Shown here one piece after another: positions 18,206-26,100 of a DNA stretch of 64,000 nucleotides. A program made the position numbers and the translations under genes. Every line of letters starts with the position of its first letter. Within the stretch, counting starts at the first letter, position 1. Below the pieces are notes generated by a model, which had not been told where the DNA came from, ran no database searches, and was given only the letters and a program-made list of their open reading frames with translations. Origin of the DNA: Kosakonia quasisacchari (GTDB lineage: Bacteria; Pseudomonadota; Gammaproteobacteria; Enterobacterales; Enterobacteriaceae); contig NZ_SJOP01000021.1 of NCBI RefSeq assembly GCF_004331415.1, positions 27,543 through 91,542 on the forward strand, given 5' to 3'.

Positions 18206-18796
18206 TACCTGGGAATAAATTTCACTTAGGAAAAAACGAAGTTTTAGGAAGTAATCGTCCAAAAGTATTAGCTTTAAATTAAATAAAAATGCAGCAATAA
18301 AGTTTAACATGCTTAAAAAACAGAAAAACTTTAAAATTTAATAAGTTAGAACTCATAAAATAAAAACAGTAACACAGAGTAATAAAAAATTAGTCACTAA
18401 GGTTACATTACGCAAGGAAACCAATAAGAGATTAGGAATTTTCACAAACATCAAAACCTATGGGTGTAATAGCCCATACCAATCAAATTATTAGGAAAGC
18501 AGAAAATAGTTGAATTAGAAAAAATATATTCTCGCGAATAAATATTCGCTAATAAAACATCGTCTGCCGTAGCGCTTATGGAGAGTTCACGCTGACAAAT
18601 ATGCTGGCTAAGCAAAACACGGTAAATCCCCCTTGGGATTATAGGTAATATCTGCCAAATTGCCTTGCCGGGAGGGAAAGTGCGTTTGCAGGGATGAAGA
18701 AGAACACTTACATTCAAAGACCCAACCTTGCTTTTCAACATGTTATTTTTCGGGAAGCGTTATGCCGTTGATTGATTTTACCGCCGCTGCGGCGGT
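18206..18796. other. AT-rich intergenic region without a supported gene
   Basis: About 590 nt, strongly AT-rich at first, between the LuxR-type gene and the AbrB-type gene. A 96-codon open frame on the minus strand (18451-18741) has no recognisable similarity or ribosome site and is not accepted. A short GC palindrome (CCGCCGCTGCGGCGG) lies at 18780-18794. Confidence 0.5.
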
Positions 18797-18814
18797 GTGC
18801 AGGGGGTGCCGCTG

Positions 18815-19885
18815 ATGGCGATAAACACGCCCTGGTTTCGCAACTGGTTACAGCTTATCGCCCTTTCATTGCTTTTCGTGGCCGTAATGGAACTCATCCA
18901 TCTGCCTGCCGCGCTCCTGTTGGGGCCGATGTTTTCCGGCATTATTCTCGCCATCTTCAACCGGCCGGTTACCGTCAGTAAAAAATACTTCGCCGCCGCG
19001 CAGGCGGTGGTCGGTGCGATGATTGCGCATGCGATCCCGCCGTCCGTGTTTGGCCGCATCGCCGCCGACTGGCCACTGTTTATCAGTTGTATTTTCTCCG
19101 TTATTTTCGCCAGCGCGATTCTTGGTTGGATCATGGCGAAATTGCAGGTTTTCCCCGGTTCAACAGCCATTTGGGGATCGTCGCCAGGCGCAGCGGCGGC
19201 CATGACGATTATGGCTGAGAGCTTTGGCGCGGATGTCCGTCTGGTGGCGTTTATGCAGTATCTGCGGGTGATGATCGTGGCGCTGGTCGCAGTACTGGTG
19301 ACCCGCATGTGGATGGGCACTGAGAACGCGGATCACGTGGTCGCCACCTTTACGTTGTTCGGCCCGGTGCGCTGGCTACCGTTTGCCGGAACATTACTGG
19401 TAATTGCAGCAGGTTACCTGATTGCCCGCTGCGTAAAAATTCCCTCCGGGCCAATGTTGATAACGTTGGCACTGGGAATAATCGTTGAAGATACCGGTTT
19501 GCTGTCGCTGGAATTGCCGCCGTGGCTGCTGGCGCTCTCCTACGCGATGATTGGCTGGAGTATTGGTTTACGTTTTACGCGAGAGATTGTCTGCTACGCT
19601 GCCCGCGCATTACCGCGCGTGCTGCTGTCGGTTCTGACGCTCGTCGCAGTGTGCTGCGGTTTTGCCTGGTTACTGGTGCAGTTCGCCGGGATCGACCCGC
19701 TTACCGCTTACCTTGCCACCAGCCCCGGCGGGGCGGATACCGTGGCGATTATCGCTTCGTCAAGCCAGGTGGACATATCGTTTGTGATGGCGATGCAGAC
19801 CGGGAGGTTTATCCTGGTGCTGATAACCGGCCCGGCGATTTCCCGTTTTGTGGCGAAACGGCTGGGGGCGCAATCATCTGGTTAA
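18815..19885 (+). CDS. AbrB-family membrane protein (putative transporter)
   Basis: An inner-membrane protein of about 356 residues with roughly 10 helices in two repeats. It aligns with E. coli AbrB: the PAALLLGPM motif, WGSSPGAAAAMTIMAESFGADVRLVAFMQYLRV, and in the second half AYLATSPGGADTVAIIA. E. coli AbrB is described as a regulator of aidB; the fold suggests transport and the substrate is unknown. The ATG at 18815 has AGGGGG 8 nt upstream; a GTG at 18797 is possible. A vapC relic overlaps its 3' end on the other strand. Confidence 0.8.
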   Translation: MAINTPWFRNWLQLIALSLLFVAVMELIHLPAALLLGPMFSGIILAIFNRPVTVSKKYFAAAQAVVGAMIAHAIPPSVFGRIAADWPLFISCIFSVIFASAILGWIMAKLQVFPGSTAIWGSSPGAAAAMTIMAESFGADVRLVAFMQYLRVMIVALVAVLVTRMWMGTENADHVVATFTLFGPVRWLPFAGTLLVIAAGYLIARCVKIPSGPMLITLALGIIVEDTGLLSLELPPWLLALSYAMIGWSIGLRFTREIVCYAARALPRVLLSVLTLVAVCCGFAWLLVQFAGIDPLTAYLATSPGGADTVAIIASSSQVDISFVMAMQTGRFILVLITGPAISRFVAKRLGAQSSG

Positions 19886-20286
19886 TGCGAGGTCCAGTCC
19901 TGCAAGCGCAAGCCAGGTATGCGGGCGAACTCGCGAGTGTTATTGCTGACAAGCACCAGTCTCAGTGAGCGAGCATGTGCGCCAATCATGGCATGATATG
20001 GCCCGACTGGCGTACCCGCTCTGGCTAACTCCGCACGCAACTGGCCTGTATGAACAGCAGCATCGACACCCTATGGCAGCACTTCAGGCGTGCCGTAACC
20101 CCTTCCACAACACGCAAATTTTTTTCGGGGATGGCCGATTTCTCGGCACCCTAAATCAGCTCCATTAACGTGACAGCGCTGATACACATCTGCCCGTTGT
20201 GCTGATTAAAAGCCTGCCTGACGATTTCAGGTTTGTTCTTGATAGTGAAAATGCAAATATTCGTATCCAGCATAAATTTGATCATC
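19882..20286 (-). pseudogene. vapC-type PIN toxin pseudogene
   Basis: Read on the minus strand from ATG 20286, the frame gives a VapC N-terminus (MIKFMLDTNICIFTIKNKP...) with the PIN-domain Asp, then VTLMELI followed by TAG. After a one-base loss and a further TAG, the restored frame continues TGQLRAELARAGTPVGP, then MIGAHARSL, and ends REFARIPGLRLQDW, which is the full VapC C-terminus. The toxin is therefore recognisable along its whole length but broken by two stops and a frameshift. It overlaps the AbrB-type gene by 4 nt. Confidence 0.85.
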
Positions 20287-20401
20287 AAAAGTCTTCCCTG
20301 TTTTGCTCCCCTGGCTGCTCCCGTGCAGCCATAAAATCTGGTGACACACTTTCACCATCAAACCAGCTATCCCAGGCCTCTCCGGAGGGGGTACGGAACG
20401 T
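20286..20401 (-). pseudogene. vapB antitoxin remnant (C-terminal part)
   Basis: The frame ending at the TGA that overlaps the vapC ATG (TGATG) encodes SGEAWDSWFDGESVSPDF and a Glu/Gln-rich tail, the typical C-terminus of a VapB antitoxin. The N-terminal DNA-binding half is missing; an in-frame stop lies just upstream and the DapA-like gene begins 15 nt further on. Confidence 0.75.
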
Positions 20402-20415
20402 TCAAATAGCAATCG

Positions 20416-21297
20416 TCAGGCTAACCGCAGTTGCTCAATTACGTCTGCCACCTCGCGGCGCGCATCGCCGGTGAGCGTTTGCAATGGCGCGGGCAAGCAC
20501 GATGCGCCCGCTAAACCCAGCAGTTCCGCCGCAGTGGCCATCACCCGCAGGCTACCGCCGTAGCGTTTACAGATGTCCCACAACGGTTGCAGCGCATCAG
20601 AGTGCGCACGCGCCCGCGTGAAATCTCCTGCCTGCGCCGCATGGGAAATCGCCAACGCCGCTTGCGGAAACAACCCGCCAAGCACCGAATACCAGACGCC
20701 GCATCCGGCGCTAAGACCATCAACCGCGCTGGCATCGCCGCTGATACCCAGCGTGATGCTCTGCGGAATTCGCGGGCGCAGGCGCGCAGCTCGCTCGGGT
20801 GCGGAAATCGGTGGGATTTTGATTGAGCCAATATTGGGCAACTGAGCAATACGCAGCAGCAGTTCGTCGCTAAAGGTGAAATGGGTGGTGCCGGGGTTAT
20901 CGTACACGCAGAGTGGCACAGAGAGTTCGCGCGTAACGGCAGCAAACAGGCTGAACACTTCCTCTTCGGTTAAACCGTGGTAGGAAACCGGTGCCAGTAG
21001 CACGGCGCTAACGCCCGCTTTCTGCGCGTCTTCCGCCAGCCACAGCACATCGCGTGTGCGCAACGCGCCAATCCCGGCAATCACCGAAACCGCGCCGGAA
21101 TGTTCCGTCGCCAGGCGCAGCGCATTAGCCCGCTCGGTACGGCTGAAATAGGGATAGCACCCCGTCGAACCCAGTGCGCCAATCGAATCGACCCCGGCAA
21201 CGCGCAGCCGTTCAATCAACTTCACGTAAGCCGTTTCATCCAGCCGTTCGTCGCGCAGCGGCGACAGCGGAAATGCGCTCAATCCTGTGAAATCCAT
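20416..21297 (-). CDS. DapA-like aldolase (dihydrodipicolinate synthase/N-acetylneuraminate lyase family)
   Basis: A 293-residue class I aldolase of the DHDPS/NAL family, a TIM barrel forming a Schiff base with pyruvate or a related 2-oxo acid. The GSTGCYPYFSR motif corresponds to the usual GTTGE pocket, VYDNPGTTHF holds the catalytic Tyr, and SIKIPP holds the Schiff-base Lys. The pocket motif is altered, so lysine biosynthesis is unlikely and the substrate is unknown. The homologous ATG is at 21297; an upstream extension to 21342 is not conserved. It is 10 nt from the B3/B4-domain gene and surely co-transcribed with it. Confidence 0.8.
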   Translation of the reverse strand: MDFTGLSAFPLSPLRDERLDETAYVKLIERLRVAGVDSIGALGSTGCYPYFSRTERANALRLATEHSGAVSVIAGIGALRTRDVLWLAEDAQKAGVSAVLLAPVSYHGLTEEEVFSLFAAVTRELSVPLCVYDNPGTTHFTFSDELLLRIAQLPNIGSIKIPPISAPERAARLRPRIPQSITLGISGDASAVDGLSAGCGVWYSVLGGLFPQAALAISHAAQAGDFTRARAHSDALQPLWDICKRYGGSLRVMATAAELLGLAGASCLPAPLQTLTGDARREVADVIEQLRLA

Positions 21298-21307
21298 TCT
21301 TCCCCCT

Positions 21308-22000
21308 TCAGAGATCAAACCCGAGCCTGTTTTTTTCAACACGACAGCCCGGCATCATACGTTGCAATCCGGCGATCAGTTCGTCGCCTGCCTCACATAA
21401 TGCGTCCAGCGGCATTTCCGGCAGGCTTTCGAGGATAAACCACATCTGGCTGTCGGCAGCGCTCAGGCGGGTGCGCACGCCCTGCCGCCAGTTCCAGCGG
21501 CGGCACGTTACGCCAGTGTCATCGCGCCAGATAACTTCTCCCGGCTCCGGTGATTCGTGCGCCAGCTCGCCCTCTTTCATCATGTCGAACAGCTCCGTAC
21601 CGTCAGCGAGCGTCAGACGCGGCGCGCCGTGATAGGCCGCAATGTTCTCGCCACCGACGGGAATAGCGTAGCGCAGGCTGATGGCATTATAGAGATCCAC
21701 CACCGGGTCAATTGCAGGTACCACGCCGTCGCGCTGCACGCGTTTTCGCAGCGCTTGTGCCGAGCAGGGCGTGCGTTTTGGCTTTGCGCCAAAGCGCTTA
21801 AACACCTCATCCCATGCCGCCAGGTGCGCATCCGCCCATACCGGGCCGCCCGTAGCCACACACTCACAGGCGCTCGCCAGTACCGTTTCTCCCACTTGCG
21901 GGTTCACTAGCGGCGCGGCATCAACATAAATGCTAAGTGCGCGAAAACCAGGGGCGATGGCGGAAAGACGGGCATCGATTGACGGCTGAACGGAAAGCAT
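21308..22000 (-). CDS. Free-standing B3/B4-domain protein
   Basis: A 230-residue protein related to the B3/B4 domain of phenylalanyl-tRNA synthetase beta, the editing module; stand-alone members may hydrolyse mischarged aminoacyl-tRNA or act on other substrates, which is not known here. The pattern PKRTPCSAQALRKRVQRDG, then PVVDLYNAISLRYAIPVGGEN and LADGTELF is typical of the family. AAGGA lies 7 nt before the ATG at 22000. It is divergent from an XRE-cupin regulator with a short shared promoter region and heads the operon with the DapA-like gene. Confidence 0.8.
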   Translation of the reverse strand: MLSVQPSIDARLSAIAPGFRALSIYVDAAPLVNPQVGETVLASACECVATGGPVWADAHLAAWDEVFKRFGAKPKRTPCSAQALRKRVQRDGVVPAIDPVVDLYNAISLRYAIPVGGENIAAYHGAPRLTLADGTELFDMMKEGELAHESPEPGEVIWRDDTGVTCRRWNWRQGVRTRLSAADSQMWFILESLPEMPLDALCEAGDELIAGLQRMMPGCRVEKNRLGFDL

Positions 22001-22045
22001 CGGATAATCCTTTTTAGTGACCATTTTATTGCACAGTATCGACCG

Positions 22046-22648
22046 ATGACCAAAAAAGTCAATAAACCGACCGACTCAGGCGCGGATGTTCATCGCGTCA
22101 GTGAAGCGGTGGCAACGCGTATTAAAGCGTTTCGTAAGCAACAAAAACTCTCGCTGGATGAGCTTTCCCGCCGCGCGGGTGTCAGCAAAGGCATGCTGGT
22201 CGAGATCGAAAAATGTCTCGCCAATCCGAGTATCGCCCTGCTGTGTAAAATCGCCGCCGCGATGGGCGTTTCGGTGGCCGATATCGTCGATGTCGCCAGT
22301 AAACCGACCGCACATCTGATCGAAAAAGAAGACATCCCCACGTTGTGGCAGGGCGAAAACGGCGGCACTGCGCGGTTGCTGGCAGGCACCAGCGGGCCGG
22401 ATATGCTGGAGATGTGGCGCTGGGAGATGTTCCCCGGCGAGCGGTTCGCCTCGCCAGGCCACCCTTCCGGCACCGTGGAACTGCTGCACGTTGAGCGCGG
22501 CACGCTGCACATTCAGGTTGGCCAAACGGCGCTCGTCGTGGGTGAAGGCTGCTCTGCGGTGGCACAAACCGACACCGCGCACCACTATGCCAATGAAAGC
22601 AGCCAACCTGTTATTTTCACCATGACGGTAAGCGAACGTCACTCATGA
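22046..22648 (+). CDS. XRE-family regulator with C-terminal cupin domain
   Basis: A 200-residue transcriptional regulator. Residues about 22-80 form a helix-turn-helix (RIKAFRKQQKLSLDELSRRAGVSKGMLVEIEKCLANPSI), and the C-terminal half is a cupin (PGERFASPGHPSGTVELLHVERGTLHI, then AHHYAN) that probably senses a small molecule. Such proteins usually control the divergent neighbour, here the B3/B4-DapA-like operon 45 nt away. No strong ribosome site is visible at the ATG 22046. Confidence 0.85.
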   Translation: MTKKVNKPTDSGADVHRVSEAVATRIKAFRKQQKLSLDELSRRAGVSKGMLVEIEKCLANPSIALLCKIAAAMGVSVADIVDVASKPTAHLIEKEDIPTLWQGENGGTARLLAGTSGPDMLEMWRWEMFPGERFASPGHPSGTVELLHVERGTLHIQVGQTALVVGEGCSAVAQTDTAHHYANESSQPVIFTMTVSERHS

Positions 22649-22657
22649 ATTTGGCGC

Positions 22658-22686
22658 ATAACGTCATTATGATTTAATGGCGTTAT
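22658..22686. promoter_or_regulatory. 12-bp inverted repeat between the XRE-cupin gene and the exporter gene
   Basis: ATAACGTCATTA and TAATGGCGTTAT pair at 11 of 12 positions across a 5-nt spacer. It lacks a T tract, so an operator for the exporter gene 73 nt downstream is as likely as a terminator. Confidence 0.45.
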
Positions 22687-22758
22687 CATTTGTGCCGCAC
22701 TGATTAAGATACCGTTCCGCCCTTGTCGGCGTTCCCTTCGCGACTTAATCAGGATTTT

Positions 22759-23922
22759 ATGAACAACAAGCTACACGGGCCGCTATTTCTCGCGATCCTC
22801 AGCGCGCTGATGGCCTTTACGTCCCTGTCGACGGATATTTACCTGCCCGCGATGCCCTTGATGGCGAAAGAACTACAGGGCGATATTGAACTGACCATCA
22901 CCGGCTTTTTGGTCGGCTTCGCGCTGGCACAACTGGTATGGGGGCCGATCAGCGACGCAGTCGGTCGTCGTACGCCGCTGTTTATCGGCATGCTGTTGTT
23001 TATCATCGGTTCTGCCGGATGCGCGCTCTCTACTGAAATCCACCAGATGGTGTTCTGGCGCGTGTTTCAGGCTTTCGGTGCCTGCACCGGCCCGATGCTG
23101 GCGCGGGCGATGATCCGCGATCTGTTTGCCCGCACCCGCGCGGCGCAAATGCTCTCAACCTTAACCATCATTATGGCGATAGCGCCGATCGTTGGGCCGC
23201 TGGCGGGCGGGCAAATTATTCAAATCACCAGCTGGCACGCCATTTTTTTGCTGCTGGCGGGAATTGGCGCGCTGATGTTTCTCTCGCTCTATTTCCTGCC
23301 GGAAACCTTACCCGCCGAAAAACGCACCAAAGCCTCGTTGCCGGGCGCATTTCGTAACTACCTCGCGCTGCTGCGTAACCGCGCGTTTATGCGTTACACG
23401 CTGTGCGTGACCTTCTTCTACGTCTCTGCCTATGCCTTTATTACCGGTTCGCCGTTCGTTTACATCCGCTATTACGATATTGATCCGCAATATTACGGCT
23501 GGCTGTTTGCCGTCAATATTGTCGGCCTAATGGGGGTGAGCTTTCTGAACCGGCGGCTGGTGCAGCGCCATCCGCTGGATAAGTTACTGAAAATCGCCGT
23601 CACGGTTGCCGCGCTGGCTATGGTGGCCCTGGCACTGGCAGTGAAATTGCAGTTCGGCGGCATTGCTACGGTGATTATTCCGGTGTTCCTGTTCTTCTCG
23701 ATGAACGGCATTATCGCTGCCACCTCAACCGCCGCCGCGCTCGACGCCGTTCCCTCTATCGCCGGTTCCGCTTCGGCGCTGATTGGCTCGCTGCAATATG
23801 GCAGCGGTATTATCTCTTCGCTGCTGCTGACGTGGTTTCGCGACGGAACACCCTGGACGATGGCGTGGATCATGGCGCTGTTTACCCTTGCCAGTGCAGT
23901 CATGGCGCTACGCCGCCATTGA
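22759..23922 (+). CDS. Bcr/CflA-family multidrug efflux MFS transporter
   Basis: A 387-residue, 12-helix inner-membrane exporter of the major facilitator superfamily. The N-terminus (LSALMAFTSLSTDIYLPAMP) is the Bcr/CflA signature; the cytoplasmic loop 2-3 motif is GPISDAVGRRTPLFIG, and helix 5 has the antiporter-type IAPIVGPLAGGQI. The real start is the ATG at 22759 with AGGA just upstream; an extended frame begins at 22723. The family exports bicyclomycin, chloramphenicol or cysteine; the substrate here is unknown. Confidence 0.88.
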   Translation: MNNKLHGPLFLAILSALMAFTSLSTDIYLPAMPLMAKELQGDIELTITGFLVGFALAQLVWGPISDAVGRRTPLFIGMLLFIIGSAGCALSTEIHQMVFWRVFQAFGACTGPMLARAMIRDLFARTRAAQMLSTLTIIMAIAPIVGPLAGGQIIQITSWHAIFLLLAGIGALMFLSLYFLPETLPAEKRTKASLPGAFRNYLALLRNRAFMRYTLCVTFFYVSAYAFITGSPFVYIRYYDIDPQYYGWLFAVNIVGLMGVSFLNRRLVQRHPLDKLLKIAVTVAALAMVALALAVKLQFGGIATVIIPVFLFFSMNGIIAATSTAAALDAVPSIAGSASALIGSLQYGSGIISSLLLTWFRDGTPWTMAWIMALFTLASAVMALRRH

Positions 23923-23936
23923 TGAGTTTTACTCAT
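23922..23936. promoter_or_regulatory. LysR-type palindrome ATGAGT-TTT-ACTCAT
   Basis: A perfect 6-bp palindrome with a 3-nt spacer (T-N11-A architecture) begins at the stop codon of the exporter gene and lies about 200 nt before the cupin enzyme gene. A second palindrome of the same shape occurs at 29623. Confidence 0.35.
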
Positions 23937-24012
23937 AAGCTCATGCCGATTTCCCCCAATAGTGTAGGTAGTCAGTGAGGATTATGATCGCCCTGTCACT
24001 TTTCCTTTCGAA

Positions 24013-24135
24013 GTGGATAGGGCGCAGAAAATCGGGTTACTTACCGGTGTCAGTCGCAGTTCTGGTCGCGACGCATTCAACGATTTCTCGCCTGCCAGCT
24101 ACGCTTTAAAACGTATTCAAACACGGGAGAACAGC
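24013..24135 (+). pseudogene. Possible relic of a short-chain dehydrogenase N-terminus
   Basis: The open frame directly upstream of, and in frame with, the cupin gene encodes KIGLLTGVSRSSG, which looks like the beta1-Gly-rich NAD(P)-binding loop at the start of short-chain dehydrogenases. The similarity stops there and the rest of the Rossmann fold is absent. It is probably gene debris. Confidence 0.3.
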
Positions 24136-24531
24136 ATGAAAATCATCCGCAGCGCCTCGGTTCCCTCTGCGCAAGGGCCGCAGGACTATTTCACTGGTCG
24201 CGTACGTCTCGACGCGCCGTTTAAAGCCGACGAACCCGCACGCGTGGGTGGCGCGATAGTCACTTTTGAACCCGGCGCGCGTACCGCATGGCACACCCAT
24301 CCACTAGGTCAAACGCTGATTATTACGCACGGAAAAGGGTGGATTCAGTGCGAAGGCGAAGCCGTCCAGGAGATGAATCAGGGCGATATCGTCTGGATCC
24401 CGGAGGAGGTGAAGCACTGGCACGGCGCAACGGCTGAGAACGCAATGACGCATATCGCCATTGCCGAATCGCTCAACGGCAGCCCGGTTACCTGGCTTGA
24501 ACATGTTACCGACGAGCAGTATCACGGCTAA
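24136..24531 (+). CDS. Cupin-domain enzyme (hydroxynitrile-lyase-like/quercetinase-like)
   Basis: A 131-residue single-domain cupin. The metal ligands His53, His55, Gln59 and His94 are in place (AWHTHPLGQTLII ... PEEVKHWHG), the same ligand set as in manganese-dependent bacterial hydroxynitrile lyases. Enterobacterial members are often annotated as (R)-mandelonitrile lyase but their natural substrate is unknown. The start at 24136 has GGGAG 8 nt upstream. It is followed by an 8-codon frame with a perfect ribosome site and by operator-like repeats, so its old operon partners seem to be lost. Confidence 0.82.
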   Translation: MKIIRSASVPSAQGPQDYFTGRVRLDAPFKADEPARVGGAIVTFEPGARTAWHTHPLGQTLIITHGKGWIQCEGEAVQEMNQGDIVWIPEEVKHWHGATAENAMTHIAIAESLNGSPVTWLEHVTDEQYHG

Positions 24532-24543
24532 TCCGGAGGCATA

Positions 24544-24570
24544 ATGAGCAACGTAGAAAATAAAGATTAG
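24544..24570 (+). pseudogene. Eight-codon stub of a lost gene after the cupin gene
   Basis: A strong GGAGG lies 5 nt before an ATG that opens only MSNVENKD before TAG. The translation signal is good but the frame is too short, which suggests the head of a deleted gene formerly in operon with the cupin enzyme. Confidence 0.35.
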
Positions 24571-24589
24571 CCGAAAGCGCAGCCGAGCT

Positions 24590-24712
24590 GGTCTGCCCAT
24601 TATGGGCCGCATTTCTGCGAGATGGGCCGAAAAAATCGAATATGGACCCTATTTTTCTTACCATGAGCCGTATTTGCCTTTATGATGGGCCGTATTAACA
24701 TTTACGGCCCAC
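24590..24712. repeat. Array of ATGGGCCGTATT-like repeats in front of the Fic gene
   Basis: At least five spaced, degenerate copies of ATGGGCCGTATTT lie between the cupin and fic genes. The last copy forms a perfect inverted repeat, GGGCCGTA (24687-24694) and TACGGCCC (24703-24710), with an 8-bp spacer. The array ends 30 nt before the fic start codon and looks like a multi-site operator, probably for the HTH domain of the Fic protein itself. Confidence 0.6.
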
Positions 24713-24742
24713 AAGGCTAAGCGGGTTGGGTAAGGAGAAAGT

Positions 24743-26062
24743 ATGGCTGTACGAGACGAAATACTGGTGACGATCCGCGAGAAAAATACGCCCGTCAGTT
24801 CCAGCGAACTTGCCCAGGCGCTCCAGGTTGGCAAGTCGACAATCAAACGCCACCTTGAAGTCCTTATCAACGAAGGATTATTGCGTAAAGAAGGAGTGGG
24901 AAAAGCCACCCGCTATACACTATCCCGTGCTGCGCTTCATCGCCTGGTGATGGCTGCAAACGAATCTCCTGCGCCATATAATGCCCGGTCTCTGTTGACC
25001 TACCTTCAGTCTCCGCTTACCACACGAGAAATCACCGGTTATGTCCGGGATTTCGTCGATGCCTACATCCCTAACGAAACATTTTTACTGTCTGAAGCGC
25101 TTGCGGAAACCCTGCTGAACGAAGGCCAAATGGCGGGCCAACAGCCTGCCGGAACCTATGCCCGAAAAGTACTGGAACAACTGCTGGTCGATCTCTCATG
25201 GTCCTCTTCTCGCCTGGAAGGCAACACCTATTCACTGCTGGCAACAGAAGAGCTGTTTCGCAGTGGCAGGGAAGCGGGAGACATGGATGCGGTAATGCTG
25301 CTCAACCATAAACAAGCCATTGAGTTTCTTATTGATGCGGTTCCGCAGTACGGGCTCACAACACCTGTCATCAGCAATCTGCATTCGATCTTAATGAGTG
25401 ATTTATTGTCGGACTCAATGGAGCTTGGCAGCATAAGAACCAAAATCGTTAACGTCAGCGGCACGACATATACACCTCCACAGACGCCTGTTTTGCTTAA
25501 AGAAATGTTTGAAATCATTGTTGAGAAAGCAAGGCTGATTAAAAACCCGGTTGAATCCGCGTTTTTCCTGTGGGTCAACCTTGCTTATCTACAGCCCTTT
25601 GAAGATGGCAACAAGCGGACAAGCCGGCTCGCCGCAAATATTCCGTTGATGATTTACAACAGCGCTCCCCTCTCCTTTCTCGACGCAGACCCCACCGAAT
25701 ACGCCTATGCCATGATGGGGATTTATGAAAAACGAGACGTCTCCCTTGCCGCTGAGCTCTTTGAGTTTTTATATCGCCGTTCAATTAAAAAATATGCTGT
25801 CACACTCGACGCGATGGGTGTACCTGACCCGTTTCGGTTTCGTCATCGCGAAGCGTTAAATGAAGCGATTGGTTATGTGGTTCGCGAAAGGCAGAACCTG
25901 GACGCCGCGCTAACGTCTATCGTCCTCGACGAGGAAGAAACGGCTCGTTTCAAAGCGCTGTTGCAGGAAGAACTGCGCATCCTTGAGGTGTATAACTGTG
26001 CGCGGTACCGCCTGCCGATGGGGTTAGTGAAAAAGTGGATTGAAGATGGAAGGCCTCGCTAG
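24743..26062 (+). CDS. Fic-domain protein with N-terminal winged helix and altered active site
   Basis: A 439-residue protein. An N-terminal winged HTH (residues about 5-60) is followed by a Fic N-terminal helix with the inhibitory motif (S/T)xxxE(G/N) at residues 155-160 (SSRLEGN), and the Fic core. The catalytic loop reads Gln284-Pro-Phe-Glu-Asp-Gly-Asn-Lys-Arg-Thr-Ser-Arg, so the His of the canonical HPFxDGNGR motif is Gln. Fic enzymes normally AMPylate targets from ATP using that His. AAGGAG lies 7 nt before the ATG. An operator-like repeat array precedes the gene, suggesting self-regulation. Confidence 0.85.
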   Translation: MAVRDEILVTIREKNTPVSSSELAQALQVGKSTIKRHLEVLINEGLLRKEGVGKATRYTLSRAALHRLVMAANESPAPYNARSLLTYLQSPLTTREITGYVRDFVDAYIPNETFLLSEALAETLLNEGQMAGQQPAGTYARKVLEQLLVDLSWSSSRLEGNTYSLLATEELFRSGREAGDMDAVMLLNHKQAIEFLIDAVPQYGLTTPVISNLHSILMSDLLSDSMELGSIRTKIVNVSGTTYTPPQTPVLLKEMFEIIVEKARLIKNPVESAFFLWVNLAYLQPFEDGNKRTSRLAANIPLMIYNSAPLSFLDADPTEYAYAMMGIYEKRDVSLAAELFEFLYRRSIKKYAVTLDAMGVPDPFRFRHREALNEAIGYVVRERQNLDAALTSIVLDEEETARFKALLQEELRILEVYNCARYRLPMGLVKKWIEDGRPR

Positions 26063-26100
26063 CCCCCCACCAATACTTTTCACTTTTGTAGGCGCGGACG

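Noticed and set aside
18451..18741. A 96-codon minus-strand frame in the AT-rich intergenic region
   Set aside because: No ribosome site, no similarity that I recognise, and unusual composition.
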